This document shows, piece by piece, positions 24,624 to 34,009 of a stretch of 64,000 nucleotides of DNA. The notes below the pieces were generated by a model, which did no database searches, had not been told where the DNA came from, and saw only the letters and a program-made list of their open reading frames with translations. Origin of the DNA: DASSJT01 sp963715025. Lineage in GTDB: Bacteria > Actinomycetota > Actinomycetes > Actinomycetales > Dermatophilaceae. The DNA lies in assembly GCA_963715025.1 (NCBI GenBank), contig CAVQQQ010000002.1:310001-374000 (forward strand), given 5' to 3'. Position 1 is the first letter of the stretch; every line of letters begins with the position of its first letter. The position numbers were made by a program, and so were the translations under genes.

Positions 24624-25043
24624 TTACCGATCGGAGGGGTCGAGCTTGAGACTGATGGAGTTGATGCAGTACCGCTGGTCGGTAGGAGTGCCGTAGCCCT
24701 CACCCTCGAAGACGTGGCCGAGGTGCGATCCGCAGTTGGCGCAGCGGACCTCGACCCGCTTCATACCGAAGGTGGTGTCCTCGATGTACTCGACGCGGTC
24801 GCCCGCCAGGGGGGCGTAGAACGACGGCCAGCCGCAGTGGCTCTCGAACTTCGTCCCGCTGGTGAAGAGCTCGGCCCCGCAGGCCCGGCACGCGTATACG
24901 CCCTGGGTGTTCGTGTCGGTGTAGTCGCCCACGAAGGCACGCTCCGTGCCAGCCTCCCGGAGCACGTGGTACTCCGCCGCGCTGAGCTGCTCGCGCCACT
25001 CCGCCTCGGACTTGGCGACGGGGTAGGTGCGGTTGCTGTCCAT
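24624..25043 (-). CDS. msrB: Peptide-methionine (R)-S-oxide reductase
   Basis: A 139-residue MsrB. Two zinc-binding CxxC pairs are visible (CRACG and CANCG), together with HCGWPSFYAPL and the catalytic cysteine in RYCINSISLKL at the C-terminus. It reduces methionine-R-sulfoxide in proteins using thioredoxin. The ATG at 25043 has GAGAGGAA upstream; the open frame extends further 5' without family similarity. It is a monocistronic-looking gene. Confidence 0.95.
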   Translation of the reverse strand: MDSNRTYPVAKSEAEWREQLSAAEYHVLREAGTERAFVGDYTDTNTQGVYACRACGAELFTSGTKFESHCGWPSFYAPLAGDRVEYIEDTTFGMKRVEVRCANCGSHLGHVFEGEGYGTPTDQRYCINSISLKLDPSDR

Positions 25044-25286
25044 GGTGATTCCTCTCGCGATGCTGACCTGCGATACGTCGTCCTGCACGGCCACCGTGGC
25101 GTGCACCCGTGCAACAGCCGGCTGGGGGCGGATCGTTCCCCGCCGACATACCCGTAAGAAGTCTGCAACCACATCATCCCGGCAGTCGTCTCGGCGTCCC
25201 ACCTAGCGCGGCGCGAACCGGAGGCGCACACTGCTGTGAAGGGGCTGTGTGGAGGTCACAGCCGCCGCGCATGATTGGAGCAGATG

Positions 25287-25961
25287 ATGACGCACCCACT
25301 CGACATGGCGCCCGACTTCGTCCCTGTGCTGTCCGCCGGTCGGCACCGCAATCCGCGCAAGGGTGCGTGCTTCATGGAGCTGGCGTCCTACCTTGCCGGG
25401 GAGCGATGGTCCGACCATCCCTCCTGCACCCACCCGCTGCTGGCCCTGCTCGCACGGGCGGTCAACGACACTCTCGGCGACGCCGACCGGTCGCAGCTGC
25501 TGCCGCTCGTGCCGTCGGTCGTTGGCTTGACCGGCGACGACATCGCCATCGACCTGGCCATCGCCCTGCGGTGCGGTCGTCGCGCACTCCCGATCGCCTC
25601 CGCCTCGCGTCAGAACGTCATCGCCGTCGGGCTGCTCTCCTGCGAGCGGGTGCATGCAGAGCTGGTGGCGTCCGACCCGTTCGCAGTGTCCGCCGAGACG
25701 CAGGCTGCCCTTTCGCAGGCCCCCGAGGCGGAGAAGTGGGCTCGCCAGTTCGCGCGCGACGCCCGGCCCAGCGTGCGCACGTTCCGCCGGCAGACCGCCC
25801 CGAACATCGTGGCGTACTCGGTCCAAGGCATCGCGACGGCGTGCATCGACGACGCCCCCGGTCGCCTGGTCGACCTGCTGCGCCAGTCGATCCGCGACGT
25901 CAGCCGGCTCACGGCCGCCTCGGAGACCCCGGCGCCTCGCGCCATCGGCGTGCTGGACTGA
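25287..25961 (+). CDS. Conserved actinobacterial protein of unknown function
   Basis: A protein of about 224 residues with the conserved opening PVLSAGRHRNPRKGACFMELASYLAGERWSDHP, which I recognise as a recurring actinobacterial hypothetical. It also has CTHPLLALLARAVND. It looks soluble and helical, with no signal peptide or membrane helix. The start may be ATG 25284 or 25287; a GGAG at 25277 favours 25287. It precedes the LigD-like gene by 33 bp on the same strand, but that gene has its own -10 box. Function unknown. Confidence 0.75.
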   Translation: MTHPLDMAPDFVPVLSAGRHRNPRKGACFMELASYLAGERWSDHPSCTHPLLALLARAVNDTLGDADRSQLLPLVPSVVGLTGDDIAIDLAIALRCGRRALPIASASRQNVIAVGLLSCERVHAELVASDPFAVSAETQAALSQAPEAEKWARQFARDARPSVRTFRRQTAPNIVAYSVQGIATACIDDAPGRLVDLLRQSIRDVSRLTAASETPAPRAIGVLD

Positions 25962-25981
25962 CGGCCGTCACTCCTGCCGCC

Positions 25982-25987
25982 TAGGCT
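25982..25987 (+). promoter_or_regulatory. -10 box for a leaderless LigD-like transcript
   Basis: TAGGCT is exactly six bases from the ATG at 25994, with no Shine-Dalgarno sequence. Confidence 0.55.
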
Positions 25988-25993
25988 GCCGCC

Positions 25994-28192
25994 ATGAGCG
26001 GCGCGCCCTTGATGCTCGACGTCCCCGGACCAGACGGCACCACCCGCGAGGTGCGCGTGTCGAGCCCTGACCGGCTCATGTGGCCAGCCGACGGCATCAC
26101 GAAGGGTGACCTGGCGGCATACGTCGTGGCGGTGGGGGAGCCGCTGCTGCGCGCGCTTGGCAACCGGCCGGTGACCCTGCAGCGGTTCCCGGAGGGCATC
26201 GACGGCGAGGAGTTCTACAACAAGAACCCGCCGAAGGGCATGCCCGACTACGCCCGGACCGTGATGTGCACCTATCCGTCCGGGCGACGCCACCCGCAGC
26301 TGGTGGTCGATGAGGTGGCGACGGCGGTCTGGGCCGTGCAGATGAACACCGTGACCTTTCATCCCTGGCCGGTCCGCACCGACAACACCGACAACCCTGA
26401 CGAGCTGCGCATCGACCTCGACCCACAACCGGGCAGAGACTTCCGAGACGCGGTCGAGGCGGCATACGCCCTGCGCGAGCTGCTTGGCGAGCTTGGGCTC
26501 ACAGCCTGGGCCAAGACATCCGGCAACCGGGGTGTCCACGTCTACTCTCGCGTCGCGCCGACCCACGAGTTCCTCGACGTCCGGCATGGGGTCATCGGGA
26601 TCGCCCGCGAGCTGGAGCGCCGTCTGCCCGACCTGGTGACCACAGCGTGGTGGAAGGAGGAGCGCGGGGAGAAGGTCTTCGTCGACTTCAACCAGGCCTG
26701 CCGCGACCGGACCATCGCCTCCGCCTACAGCCCGCGGCCGCTCGCCGGCGCCCCGGTGTCCACGCCGGTGACATGGGAGGAGCTGCGCGACGCTGGCCCG
26801 CGCGACTTCACGGTGCGCACGGTGCCAGCGCTCGTGGCCGATCGCGGTGATGCATGGGCCGGGATCGACGATGCGGTCGGCGACGTCCGGTCGGCGCTGG
26901 CCCTGTGGGAGCGCGACATCGCCGAGCGCGGGCTGGGGGAGATGCCGTTCCCGCCCGACTACCCGAAGATGCCAGGGGAGCCGCCACGGGTGCAGCCGAG
27001 CAAGAAGCGCAAGGACCGCGACGACAGCGACTACCTGGGGCCCAAGGCCGAGCGGGATGCGGCTTGGCGGCTGCCGGTGTTCCCACCGGTGGCGCCCATG
27101 CTGGCCAAGCCGGTGAAGGCGCTGCCGGAGGGTGATGTCCTGTTCGAGCCGAAATGGGACGGCTTCCGCTCGATCATCTTCCGCTCGGGCGAAGAGGTCG
27201 AGATCGGCAGCCGCAACGAGAAGCCGATGACGCGCTACTTCCCGGAGATCGTCGAGGCGGCGAAGCGGAGCCTCCCGGAGAAGTGCGTGGTCGACGGCGA
27301 GATCGTGCTGATCGGGCCGACCGGCGACCGGCTCGACTTCGAGCTCCTCCAGCAACGCATCCATCCCGCAGCCAGCCGGGTGAAGAAGCTCAGTGAGGAG
27401 ACCCCGGCGAGCTTCGTGGCCTTCGACCTGCTCGCGCTCGGTGACGACAACCTGATGGAACGCCCCTTCGCCGAGCGGCGGGCTGCGCTCGAGCAGGCCA
27501 TGGCAGGGGCCGAGGCGCCCATCTACCTCACCCCCGCGACTCACGACCGGGGGATTGCACAGGAGTGGTTCCAGCAGTTCGAGGGCGCCGGCCTCGACGG
27601 GGTGGTCGCCAAGCCGCTCTCGGGCACGTACGAGCCCGACAAGCGAGTCATGTTCAAGGTGAAGCACGAGCGCACGGCCGACTGCGTGGTCGCGGGCTAC
27701 CGGGCCCACAAGAGCGGGCCGGACGCGATCGGGTCCCTGCTGCTGGGTCTCTACACCGACGACGGGGAGCTGATGAGCGTCGGCGTGATCGGGGCCTTCC
27801 CCATGGTGCGGCGGCGCGAGCTGCTCGACGAGCTGCAGCCGCTGGTCGCCGATTGGGACGAGCACCCGTGGGCCTGGGCCAAGCAGGAGGAGGGCACGCG
27901 CACCCCCCGCAACTCGGAGTACAGCCGCTGGAACACCGGAAAGGACCTGTCGTTCACTCCGCTGCGCCCCGAGCGCGTCGTGGAGGTGCGCTACGACCAC
28001 ATGGAGGGAGTGCGGTTCCGGCACACGGCGCAGTTCGTGCGTTGGCGCCCCGACCGCGACCCGAGGTCGTGCACCTACGCCCAGCTGGACGAGCCGGTCT
28101 CCTTCGACCTGGGCGACGTGCTGGCTGCTGGTGCCTCGGCGGCCGCTCCCGACGGGGCTGCGGGCGTTGCCGCCGAGGGCGGTCGGGCGTGA
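25994..28192 (+). CDS. DNA polymerase/ATP-dependent DNA ligase of the LigD/LigC type
   Basis: A 732-residue protein. Residues about 15-300 form an archaeo-eukaryotic-primase polymerase domain with the metal-binding pair in ELRIDLDPQPG and KTSGNRGVHVYSR. Residues about 365-700 form an ATP-dependent ligase with Lys387 in FEPKWDGFR as the adenylated residue. Later ligase motifs are EIVLIG and VMFKVKHERTADCVVAGYR. The order is Pol-Lig, with no 3'-phosphoesterase domain. It is expected to fill and seal DNA ends in non-homologous end joining or excision repair. No Ku gene is visible nearby. The stop overlaps the GTG start of the next gene by four bases. Confidence 0.9.
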   Translation: MSGAPLMLDVPGPDGTTREVRVSSPDRLMWPADGITKGDLAAYVVAVGEPLLRALGNRPVTLQRFPEGIDGEEFYNKNPPKGMPDYARTVMCTYPSGRRHPQLVVDEVATAVWAVQMNTVTFHPWPVRTDNTDNPDELRIDLDPQPGRDFRDAVEAAYALRELLGELGLTAWAKTSGNRGVHVYSRVAPTHEFLDVRHGVIGIARELERRLPDLVTTAWWKEERGEKVFVDFNQACRDRTIASAYSPRPLAGAPVSTPVTWEELRDAGPRDFTVRTVPALVADRGDAWAGIDDAVGDVRSALALWERDIAERGLGEMPFPPDYPKMPGEPPRVQPSKKRKDRDDSDYLGPKAERDAAWRLPVFPPVAPMLAKPVKALPEGDVLFEPKWDGFRSIIFRSGEEVEIGSRNEKPMTRYFPEIVEAAKRSLPEKCVVDGEIVLIGPTGDRLDFELLQQRIHPAASRVKKLSEETPASFVAFDLLALGDDNLMERPFAERRAALEQAMAGAEAPIYLTPATHDRGIAQEWFQQFEGAGLDGVVAKPLSGTYEPDKRVMFKVKHERTADCVVAGYRAHKSGPDAIGSLLLGLYTDDGELMSVGVIGAFPMVRRRELLDELQPLVADWDEHPWAWAKQEEGTRTPRNSEYSRWNTGKDLSFTPLRPERVVEVRYDHMEGVRFRHTAQFVRWRPDRDPRSCTYAQLDEPVSFDLGDVLAAGASAAAPDGAAGVAAEGGRA

Positions 28193-29352
28193 GCCCACGG
28201 CCCACCGCGCGCCGGGTTGTCGCAGGGGGTGTCGTGGCCACCGGCGCGGCGGCTGCGCTGGGTGGGATCACCACCCTTGCCGCGGCCGCTTACTTCGCGC
28301 GGAAGTTCCTGACACCGGACCAGCTGCGGCCAGACGACACCGAGATCCTCCGGGTGGAGGGCGACACCGTGGTCCTCGGCGAGTCCCCCGAGACCGTGGT
28401 TCCGGGCCGCTATGGGCTCTGGCTCGACCAAGGTGCAGGCCATGCTCGGGTCGGCGGCATCGTGGAGCGCGACCGGCCCCGTGGTGAGGTTCGCCGGGTC
28501 CTGCGCGGGGTCGACTACGGCGAGTTGCGGCCTGGGCCGGCGCGGTGGAACCAGTACTACTTCGGGAGCCCGCCCGACCAGTCGCTCGGGCTGGAAACCT
28601 ACAACGTCGAGGTGGGCAACCCTCTCGGGCCCATGCCCGCCTGGCTCGTTCCTGCCCACGACACCGGTCGGTGGGCGATCCTGGTGCACGGCCGGGGGGC
28701 CCGCAGGGAGGAGTGCCTGCGGGCCCTGCCGGCGCTGCACGACGCAGGCATCACCGCCCTGGTCCCGGCCTACCGCAACGACGGCGATGCACCTCCAGGC
28801 CCCGACGGACGGTATGGCCTGGGGCTCTCGGAGTGGCACGACATCGACCGCGCTGCGCGGTTCGCGGTCGACAACGGTGCCCGGGAGCTCATCCTCGTCG
28901 GCTGGTCCATGGGCGCCGCGATCGTGCTCCAGATGCTCGACCAGTCTGAGCTGAGCCGGCGGGTCAGCCGGGTGGTCATGGACGCGCCGGTGATCAACTG
29001 GGTCGACGTGCTCGCCCACCACGCCCGGCTCAACTCGGTGCCCGCGCCGGTGGGTGTGCTCAGTCGGGCGCTCATGGCCCACCCGCAGGCTCGCCGCCTC
29101 GTCGGCGTCCAGGAGGCGGTCGACGTCGCTCGCACCGACTGGGTCGCCCGAGCCGACGAGCTTCGCCACCGGATCCTGCTGATCCACTCCCTCGACGACG
29201 AGTTCGTGCCGGTGGGCCCGTCACAGGCCCTGGCCCGAGCACGCCCCGACCTCGTCGACTTCGTGCCGTGGCACATCGCTCGCCACTGCAAGGAATGGAA
29301 CGTCGACCCGCTCCGCTGGGAGCGGCTGGTCGCCGACTTCGTGAGCGACTGA
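28189..29352 (+). CDS. Membrane-anchored alpha/beta hydrolase
   Basis: A 387-residue protein. A Tat-like or signal-anchor N-terminus (ARRVVAGGVVATGAAAALGG) is followed by an alpha/beta hydrolase domain. The nucleophile elbow is VGWSMGAA with the catalytic serine, the oxyanion region is ILVHGRGARREE, the acid lies in HSLDDEFVP, and a histidine occurs near ARHCKEWNVDP. The GTG at 28189 overlaps the stop of the LigD-like gene (GTGA), implying translational coupling. The substrate is unknown. Its coupling to a DNA repair ligase has no obvious explanation. Confidence 0.82.
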   Translation: MSPRPTARRVVAGGVVATGAAAALGGITTLAAAAYFARKFLTPDQLRPDDTEILRVEGDTVVLGESPETVVPGRYGLWLDQGAGHARVGGIVERDRPRGEVRRVLRGVDYGELRPGPARWNQYYFGSPPDQSLGLETYNVEVGNPLGPMPAWLVPAHDTGRWAILVHGRGARREECLRALPALHDAGITALVPAYRNDGDAPPGPDGRYGLGLSEWHDIDRAARFAVDNGARELILVGWSMGAAIVLQMLDQSELSRRVSRVVMDAPVINWVDVLAHHARLNSVPAPVGVLSRALMAHPQARRLVGVQEAVDVARTDWVARADELRHRILLIHSLDDEFVPVGPSQALARARPDLVDFVPWHIARHCKEWNVDPLRWERLVADFVSD

Positions 29353-29427
29353 GCTGCGCCACGGGCGGCGCGACCGGTGGTGACGGCCGGTGGTGGTGCC
29401 GGTGGCGGCCTGCGGTGCCGGTGCGTC

Positions 29428-30147
29428 CTAGGTCCCGCGCCGCCAAAGGCCGAGCAGGGTCGACTGCTCCTCGAGCATCCTGTGCAGCCGCCACGATGTG
29501 TCGATCTGCGGCCCGTTCACGATCCGCAGCCCGTCGCCGGCGAGAAGCCTCGGGGCCCAGGTCAGGGCCAGTTCATCGACGATGTCCGCGACGAGGAGGC
29601 TCGCGAAGAGCGTCGGCCCGCCCTCGCAGAGCAGGGACGCATAGCCCTCGGCGTGGAGGCGTGCCCGCGCCCCCTTCAGGCCGACGGTCGCATCGCCCAC
29701 GACCCAGACCGCGTCATCCCCGAGGAGATCGCGGGCGTGGGCCAGGGCCGCCTCGCCCGCTGCGGCACAGGTGACGAGGACGGCGGCGCCCGCCCCGGGC
29801 CTGGGTCGCCGCACACCCGCCGGCACCCGAGCCGCGTTGCTCACCACAGCAAGCAGTGGCGTGGTCCCGTCCTGGCGCACCTGCTGATAGCCCTCGGCAC
29901 GGGCCGTGCCGGCGCCGACCACCACTGCGTCGCACATCGTCCGCTGGAGCGCGAAGACCCTGTTGTCAGGCGGGGTGTTGATCGAGTCCGTCAGGCCGTC
30001 GGGGCCGGTAGCTCGTCCGTCCAGCGTCGAGACGAAGTTGGCACGCAGCCACGGCGCGTCCGGAAAGGTGTACATCTCGCGCAGCCGCGCGTCGTCGAGC
30101 GCGCTGTCGCGCAGGTCGGGGTGGTCCTCGCTGAACAGCAGGCGCAT
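29428..30147 (-). CDS. RibD C-terminal-type pyrimidine reductase family protein
   Basis: A 239-residue protein of the RibD-C/dihydrofolate-reductase-like fold. WLRANFVSTLDGRATGPDGLTDSIN, DAVVVGAGTARAEGY and ASLLCEGGPTLFASLL are the family's NADPH- and substrate-binding motifs. Stand-alone RibD-C proteins reduce the ribosyl side chain of riboflavin precursors or related pyrimidines. The ATG at 30147 has a CAGACT hexamer six bases upstream, compatible with a leaderless transcript. It is divergent from the ZapE-like gene with only 34 bp between starts. Confidence 0.88.
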   Translation of the reverse strand: MRLLFSEDHPDLRDSALDDARLREMYTFPDAPWLRANFVSTLDGRATGPDGLTDSINTPPDNRVFALQRTMCDAVVVGAGTARAEGYQQVRQDGTTPLLAVVSNAARVPAGVRRPRPGAGAAVLVTCAAAGEAALAHARDLLGDDAVWVVGDATVGLKGARARLHAEGYASLLCEGGPTLFASLLVADIVDELALTWAPRLLAGDGLRIVNGPQIDTSWRLHRMLEEQSTLLGLWRRGT

Positions 30148-30181
30148 GGCCCGAGTCTGCCAGTCACTACGCTGCGGTCTT

Positions 30182-31216
30182 GTGCCAAGGCTTCCCTCGC
30201 TGACCACACGGGAGCCGCACCTGGACCGTGAGCGCCTGGTCCGGGAGCTCGTCCCGCCGCCCCGCTTCGAGGGCGTGCGTTTCGAGAACTACGAGCCCGA
30301 CCCTGGACACCCCTCGCAGTCGGTCGCCGCGGAGCGGCTGCGCCGCTTTGCTGCCGACCTCGGACCACCGGACTCGGGTCGGTGGTGGCGTCGCGGCCGA
30401 CGGGCCGCCGTGGCTGCCCGGGGCGTCTATCTCGACGGCGGGTTTGGCGTCGGCAAGACCCACCTGCTGGCCAGCCTCTGGCACGAGGCTCCGGCCCCCA
30501 AGGCCTTCGGAACCTTCGTGGAGTACACGAACCTCGTCGGGGCTCTCGGGTTCCAGCAGACCGTCGCATCACTGCAGGATTTCCGCCTCGTGTGCATCGA
30601 CGAGTTCGAGCTCGACGACCCCGGCGACACGGTGCTCATGGCAACGCTGCTGACACGTCTGACCGAGGCCGGCGTAGGCCTCGCGGCCACCTCGAACACC
30701 CTGCCCGAGGCCCTTGGCCAGGGCCGGTTCGCCGCAGAGGACTTCCTGCGCGAGATCCAGGCGCTGTCTGCGCGGTTCGAGGTCCTCACCATCGATGGCG
30801 AGGACTACCGACACCGGGGGCTGCAGCACTCGCCTTTCCCCCTCAGTGACGATGAGGTCGAGGACGCCGCCGCCCGTACCAGTGGCACGCTCGACCACTT
30901 CGTCGACGTCACGCGCCACCTCGAGCGTGTCCACCCCAGCCGCTACCGGGCCCTGCTTGACCACATCCCGTCCGTGGGCTGGCAGTCGGTGCGCACGGTC
31001 TCGGACCAGATGGTCGCCCTGCGCCTGGTCGTGTTGGCCGACCGGCTCTACGACGGCGACGTCCCCATCTTCGCCAGTGGCCAGTCGCTCGACCGGCTCT
31101 TCGCGCCGGAGCTGCTCAGGGGCGGCTACCGGAAGAAGTACTACCGCGCTCTGTCCCGGCTGGTCGCCCTGGCGAACGAGGCCGACACTCCGCAGGCGCA
31201 GCGTCCGGCGCCTTGA
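30182..31216 (+). CDS. zapE: Cell division protein ZapE (AFG1-like ATPase)
   Basis: A 344-residue AFG1/ZapE P-loop ATPase. Walker A is GGFGVGKTHLLASLWH, Walker B is LVCIDEFELDDPGD, and AATSNTLPEALGQGRF supplies sensor I. The C-terminal HIPSVGWQSVRTVSDQMVALRLVVLADRLYD and PIFASGQSLDRLF fit the family. ZapE modulates FtsZ rings in Escherichia coli; in Actinobacteria the role is less certain. The GTG at 30182 follows a TACGCT box by eight bases. PPK2 follows on the same strand 24 bp later. Confidence 0.88.
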   Translation: MPRLPSLTTREPHLDRERLVRELVPPPRFEGVRFENYEPDPGHPSQSVAAERLRRFAADLGPPDSGRWWRRGRRAAVAARGVYLDGGFGVGKTHLLASLWHEAPAPKAFGTFVEYTNLVGALGFQQTVASLQDFRLVCIDEFELDDPGDTVLMATLLTRLTEAGVGLAATSNTLPEALGQGRFAAEDFLREIQALSARFEVLTIDGEDYRHRGLQHSPFPLSDDEVEDAAARTSGTLDHFVDVTRHLERVHPSRYRALLDHIPSVGWQSVRTVSDQMVALRLVVLADRLYDGDVPIFASGQSLDRLFAPELLRGGYRKKYYRALSRLVALANEADTPQAQRPAP

Positions 31217-31240
31217 GACAGCCGATGACAGGATGCCGCC

Positions 31241-32149
31241 ATGGCGAAGAAGTCACGGAAGCAGACAGGCGGGGCTGGCGCGGGCGCAGCTGGAGCAGGC
31301 GCGGGTTCGGCTGGGAGCGCGCCGTTCTCCGAGTCCCTGAGGGTACGAAGAGGCTTCAGCCTGGCAGGCCTGGATCCTCGTGCCACCCCAGCCTTCTCGG
31401 GTGGCAAGTCGGCGGGCGCCAAGGCCCTCAGAGCCGTCACGAAGCGGATCAGCGACCTCCAAGAGCGGCTCTACGCCCAGTCCAAGGTCGACGGCCATCG
31501 GTCCCTGCTGCTCGTCGTGCAGGGCATGGACACCTCGGGGAAGGGCGGCATCATGCGCCACGTCGTCGGGGCGATGGACCCCCAGGGCGTGAAGTACACG
31601 GCCTTCAAGGCGCCGACCGACGAGGAGAAGCAGCATGACTTCCTGTGGCGGATCCGCAAGGGACTCCCGGCCGCGGGTGAGGTCGGCGTCTTCGACCGCT
31701 CTCACTACGAGGACGTGCTGATCGTCCGAGTCCACGACCTCGTGCCACGGGAGGTCTGGCGCCACCGCTACTCGGCCATCAACGACTTCGAGAACGAGGT
31801 CGCCGCGGCGGGCACGACCATGATCAAGGTCATGCTCCACCTCTCCCCGGAGGAGCAGAGGGCCCGGCTCATGCAGCGACTCGAGCGGCCCGACAAGCAC
31901 TGGAAGTGGAATCCCGGCGACGTCGACGAGCGCAAGCGCTGGATGGACTACCAGGCGGCCTACCAGGACGCGCTCACCGAGTGCTCCACCGACATAGCAC
32001 CGTGGTATGCCGTACCAGCGGACCGGAAGTGGTACGCCCGCCTTGCCGTTTCGCACCTGGTGCTCGAACACCTGCGCGCGATGGATCCCCAGTGGCCGGA
32101 GGCCGATTTCGACGTCGAGGTGGAGAGGGCCCGGCTCGCCGCGACCTGA
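31241..32149 (+). CDS. Polyphosphate kinase 2 family protein
   Basis: A 302-residue PPK2. A Gly/Ala-rich basic N-terminus of about 30 residues precedes the kinase fold. Walker A is VVQGMDTSGKGG, Walker B is GVFDRSHYEDVLI, and the lid region follows around HRYSAINDFENEV. PPK2 enzymes phosphorylate nucleoside mono- or diphosphates with polyphosphate; the subclass is not clear by eye. A CAGGAT hexamer six bases upstream of the ATG fits the leaderless series. Polyphosphate-accumulating relatives are known in Intrasporangiaceae, which suits the taxonomic guess. Confidence 0.92.
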   Translation: MAKKSRKQTGGAGAGAAGAGAGSAGSAPFSESLRVRRGFSLAGLDPRATPAFSGGKSAGAKALRAVTKRISDLQERLYAQSKVDGHRSLLLVVQGMDTSGKGGIMRHVVGAMDPQGVKYTAFKAPTDEEKQHDFLWRIRKGLPAAGEVGVFDRSHYEDVLIVRVHDLVPREVWRHRYSAINDFENEVAAAGTTMIKVMLHLSPEEQRARLMQRLERPDKHWKWNPGDVDERKRWMDYQAAYQDALTECSTDIAPWYAVPADRKWYARLAVSHLVLEHLRAMDPQWPEADFDVEVERARLAAT

Positions 32150-32225
32150 GCAGCGCCCACCGGCTGTCCCACCAACGGCGCGAGGTAGCCCGGTCCGGAC
32201 CGGTCCAGGTCGCGCATCGAAGGGC

Positions 32226-33869
32226 TCAGGCAGGGAGCGCCCGTTCGATGATCTCGGCACTGGCCGACAGCACGAGACCGGCGTCCAGGGTCCCGAACGC
32301 CTGGCCGCGACGGCCGTCGATGCGGCTGGCGATGAAGGCGTCGGCCACCGCGGTGGGGGAGTGGCGGACCAGCAGGGAGGCTTGGAGCAGGGTGGCCAGA
32401 CGCTCGACAACCGAGCGGGCCACGAGCTGGCCCCGTTCGCCGAGGGCCTCGTGGGCGAGGTCCTCGGTGGCCGTGATGGCGTCGTCCAGGCGCCGATCAG
32501 CTCCCCGTACCGTGGAAAGCTCCTTGGTCAGCGCGGCGAGCGAGGCTGGCTCACGGGTCAGGGCCCGCAGCACGTCAAGGGCGTTGACGTTGCCCGACCC
32601 CTCCCAGATCGAGTTGAGCGGCGCCTCCCGGTACAGCCGAGCCAGGCCGTTCTCCTCGACGTAGCCGTTGCCCCCGAGGCACTCCAGAGCCTCGGCCACC
32701 ATGGGGGGCGTCCGCTTGCACACCCAGTACTTGCCCAGCGCCACCGCAAGTCGCGAGAAGTCGGTGTCCCCCTCGTCGACCGCGTGCGCGAGGCGCATGG
32801 CCAGCACGGTGGCTGCCTCGGACTCCAGCGCGAGGTCAGTCAGCACGTTGCGCATGAGCGGCTGGTCGACCAGGGTCGCGCCGAACGCACTCCGGTGGCG
32901 GGCATGGTGCCCGGCCCGCGCCAGCGCCTGGCGCATCGTGGCCGCGGACCCGAGGACGCAGTCGAGCCGAGTCGCCGCGACCATGTCGAGGATGGTGCGG
33001 ATGCCACGGCCCTCCTCACCGACCAGCACCCCCCAGGTGTCCGAGAACTCGACCTCCGAGGAGGCGTTGCTGCGGTTGCCGAGCTTGTCCTTGAGCCGCT
33101 GGATGACGAATGTGTTGCGTGTGCCGTCGTCCAGCACCCTGGGCACGAGGAAGCAGCCGAGGCCGGCATCGGTCTGCGCAAGCACGAGGAAGGCATCGCT
33201 CATCGGCGCCGAGCAGAACCACTTATGCCCAGTGAGCCGGAAGGTCCGGCCCTGCAGCGGGCCGCCGCTGACCTCGGTGGCCTGCGTCGTGTTCGCACGG
33301 ACATCCGAGCCGCCCTGCTTCTCGGTCATGCCCATCCCGGCGATGGCCCCGGCCTTGCCGGCCACCGGCCGCAGCCCGAAGTCATAGGTCCGGGAAGCGA
33401 GCTTGGGAACCCAGGCATCCGCGAGCTCGGGCGTTCTCCGCAGGGCCGGCACAGCGGCATACGTCATCGAAATGGGGCAGAGGTGGCCGGCTTCGGCCTG
33501 GGACCAGATGATGAACCCGGCCGCCCGCTGGGCGTGGGCGCCGCTGCCTTCGGGCAGGATCCACGGCTCGGCCGTGAGGCCGTGGGAGACCGCCACGGTC
33601 ATCAGCTCGTGCCACGCCGGGTGGAACTCGACCTCGTCGATTCGCTCGCCGGTGGGTGCATGGCTGCGCAGCAGAGGGGTGACCCGGTCGGCCTGGTCGG
33701 CCCAGGACTGGGCCTGGGCGCCGCCGGCACGCCTGCCAAGCTCGGCGAGCTCCCCGGAGCGGGCTGGGTCGGCCCAGCGATCGACGGACTCACGCAGGGC
33801 GGTGTCGGTGTCCAGCAGGCTGTGGCCGACGAAGGGAGAGACCTGGTTCTTCACGTCGTGGGTGCTCAC
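32226..33869 (-). CDS. aidB: Acyl-CoA dehydrogenase, AidB family
   Basis: A 547-residue flavoprotein. GMGMTEKQGGSDVRANTT is the signature that distinguishes AidB from ordinary acyl-CoA dehydrogenases, and LKDKLGNRSNASSEVEF and REAPLNSIWEGSGNVNALDVLR also match AidB closely. E. coli AidB is induced by alkylating agents and binds DNA; enzymatic acyl-CoA activity is weak. The start is GTG at 33869 with a TACGCT box six bases upstream on the minus strand. It is divergent from the YihY-family gene. Length is normal for the family. Confidence 0.9.
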   Translation of the reverse strand: MSTHDVKNQVSPFVGHSLLDTDTALRESVDRWADPARSGELAELGRRAGGAQAQSWADQADRVTPLLRSHAPTGERIDEVEFHPAWHELMTVAVSHGLTAEPWILPEGSGAHAQRAAGFIIWSQAEAGHLCPISMTYAAVPALRRTPELADAWVPKLASRTYDFGLRPVAGKAGAIAGMGMTEKQGGSDVRANTTQATEVSGGPLQGRTFRLTGHKWFCSAPMSDAFLVLAQTDAGLGCFLVPRVLDDGTRNTFVIQRLKDKLGNRSNASSEVEFSDTWGVLVGEEGRGIRTILDMVAATRLDCVLGSAATMRQALARAGHHARHRSAFGATLVDQPLMRNVLTDLALESEAATVLAMRLAHAVDEGDTDFSRLAVALGKYWVCKRTPPMVAEALECLGGNGYVEENGLARLYREAPLNSIWEGSGNVNALDVLRALTREPASLAALTKELSTVRGADRRLDDAITATEDLAHEALGERGQLVARSVVERLATLLQASLLVRHSPTAVADAFIASRIDGRRGQAFGTLDAGLVLSASAEIIERALPA

Positions 33870-33875
33870 TCAGGC

Positions 33876-33881
33876 AGCGTA
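33876..33881 (-). promoter_or_regulatory. -10 box for a leaderless aidB transcript
   Basis: On the minus strand TACGCT is followed by six bases and then the GTG start. The box overlaps one copy of the recurrent CGGCATAC octamer. Confidence 0.6.
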
Positions 33882-33997
33882 TGCCGTGGCGCTGGGTGGG
33901 CGAGGACCCATCGCGAGCGGCTGGTGGGCTGTGGTGTTCTGGCTGTTCGCAGGCCGAGAGCCTCGTGTCCGGGACTCCAGTGCGGCGGTCGGGCCGA

Positions 33998-34003
33998 TAC
34001 CGT
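33998..34003 (+). promoter_or_regulatory. -10 box for a leaderless YihY-family transcript
   Basis: TACCGT is followed by exactly six guanines and then GTG at 34010. This fixes the start codon of the YihY-like gene. Confidence 0.6.
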
Positions 34004-34009
34004 GGGGGG

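Noticed and set aside
25610..28198. An 862-codon minus-strand frame opposite the LigD-like gene
   Set aside because: It is a shadow; the plus strand carries the catalytic KWDG and DLDPQ motifs and a promoter.
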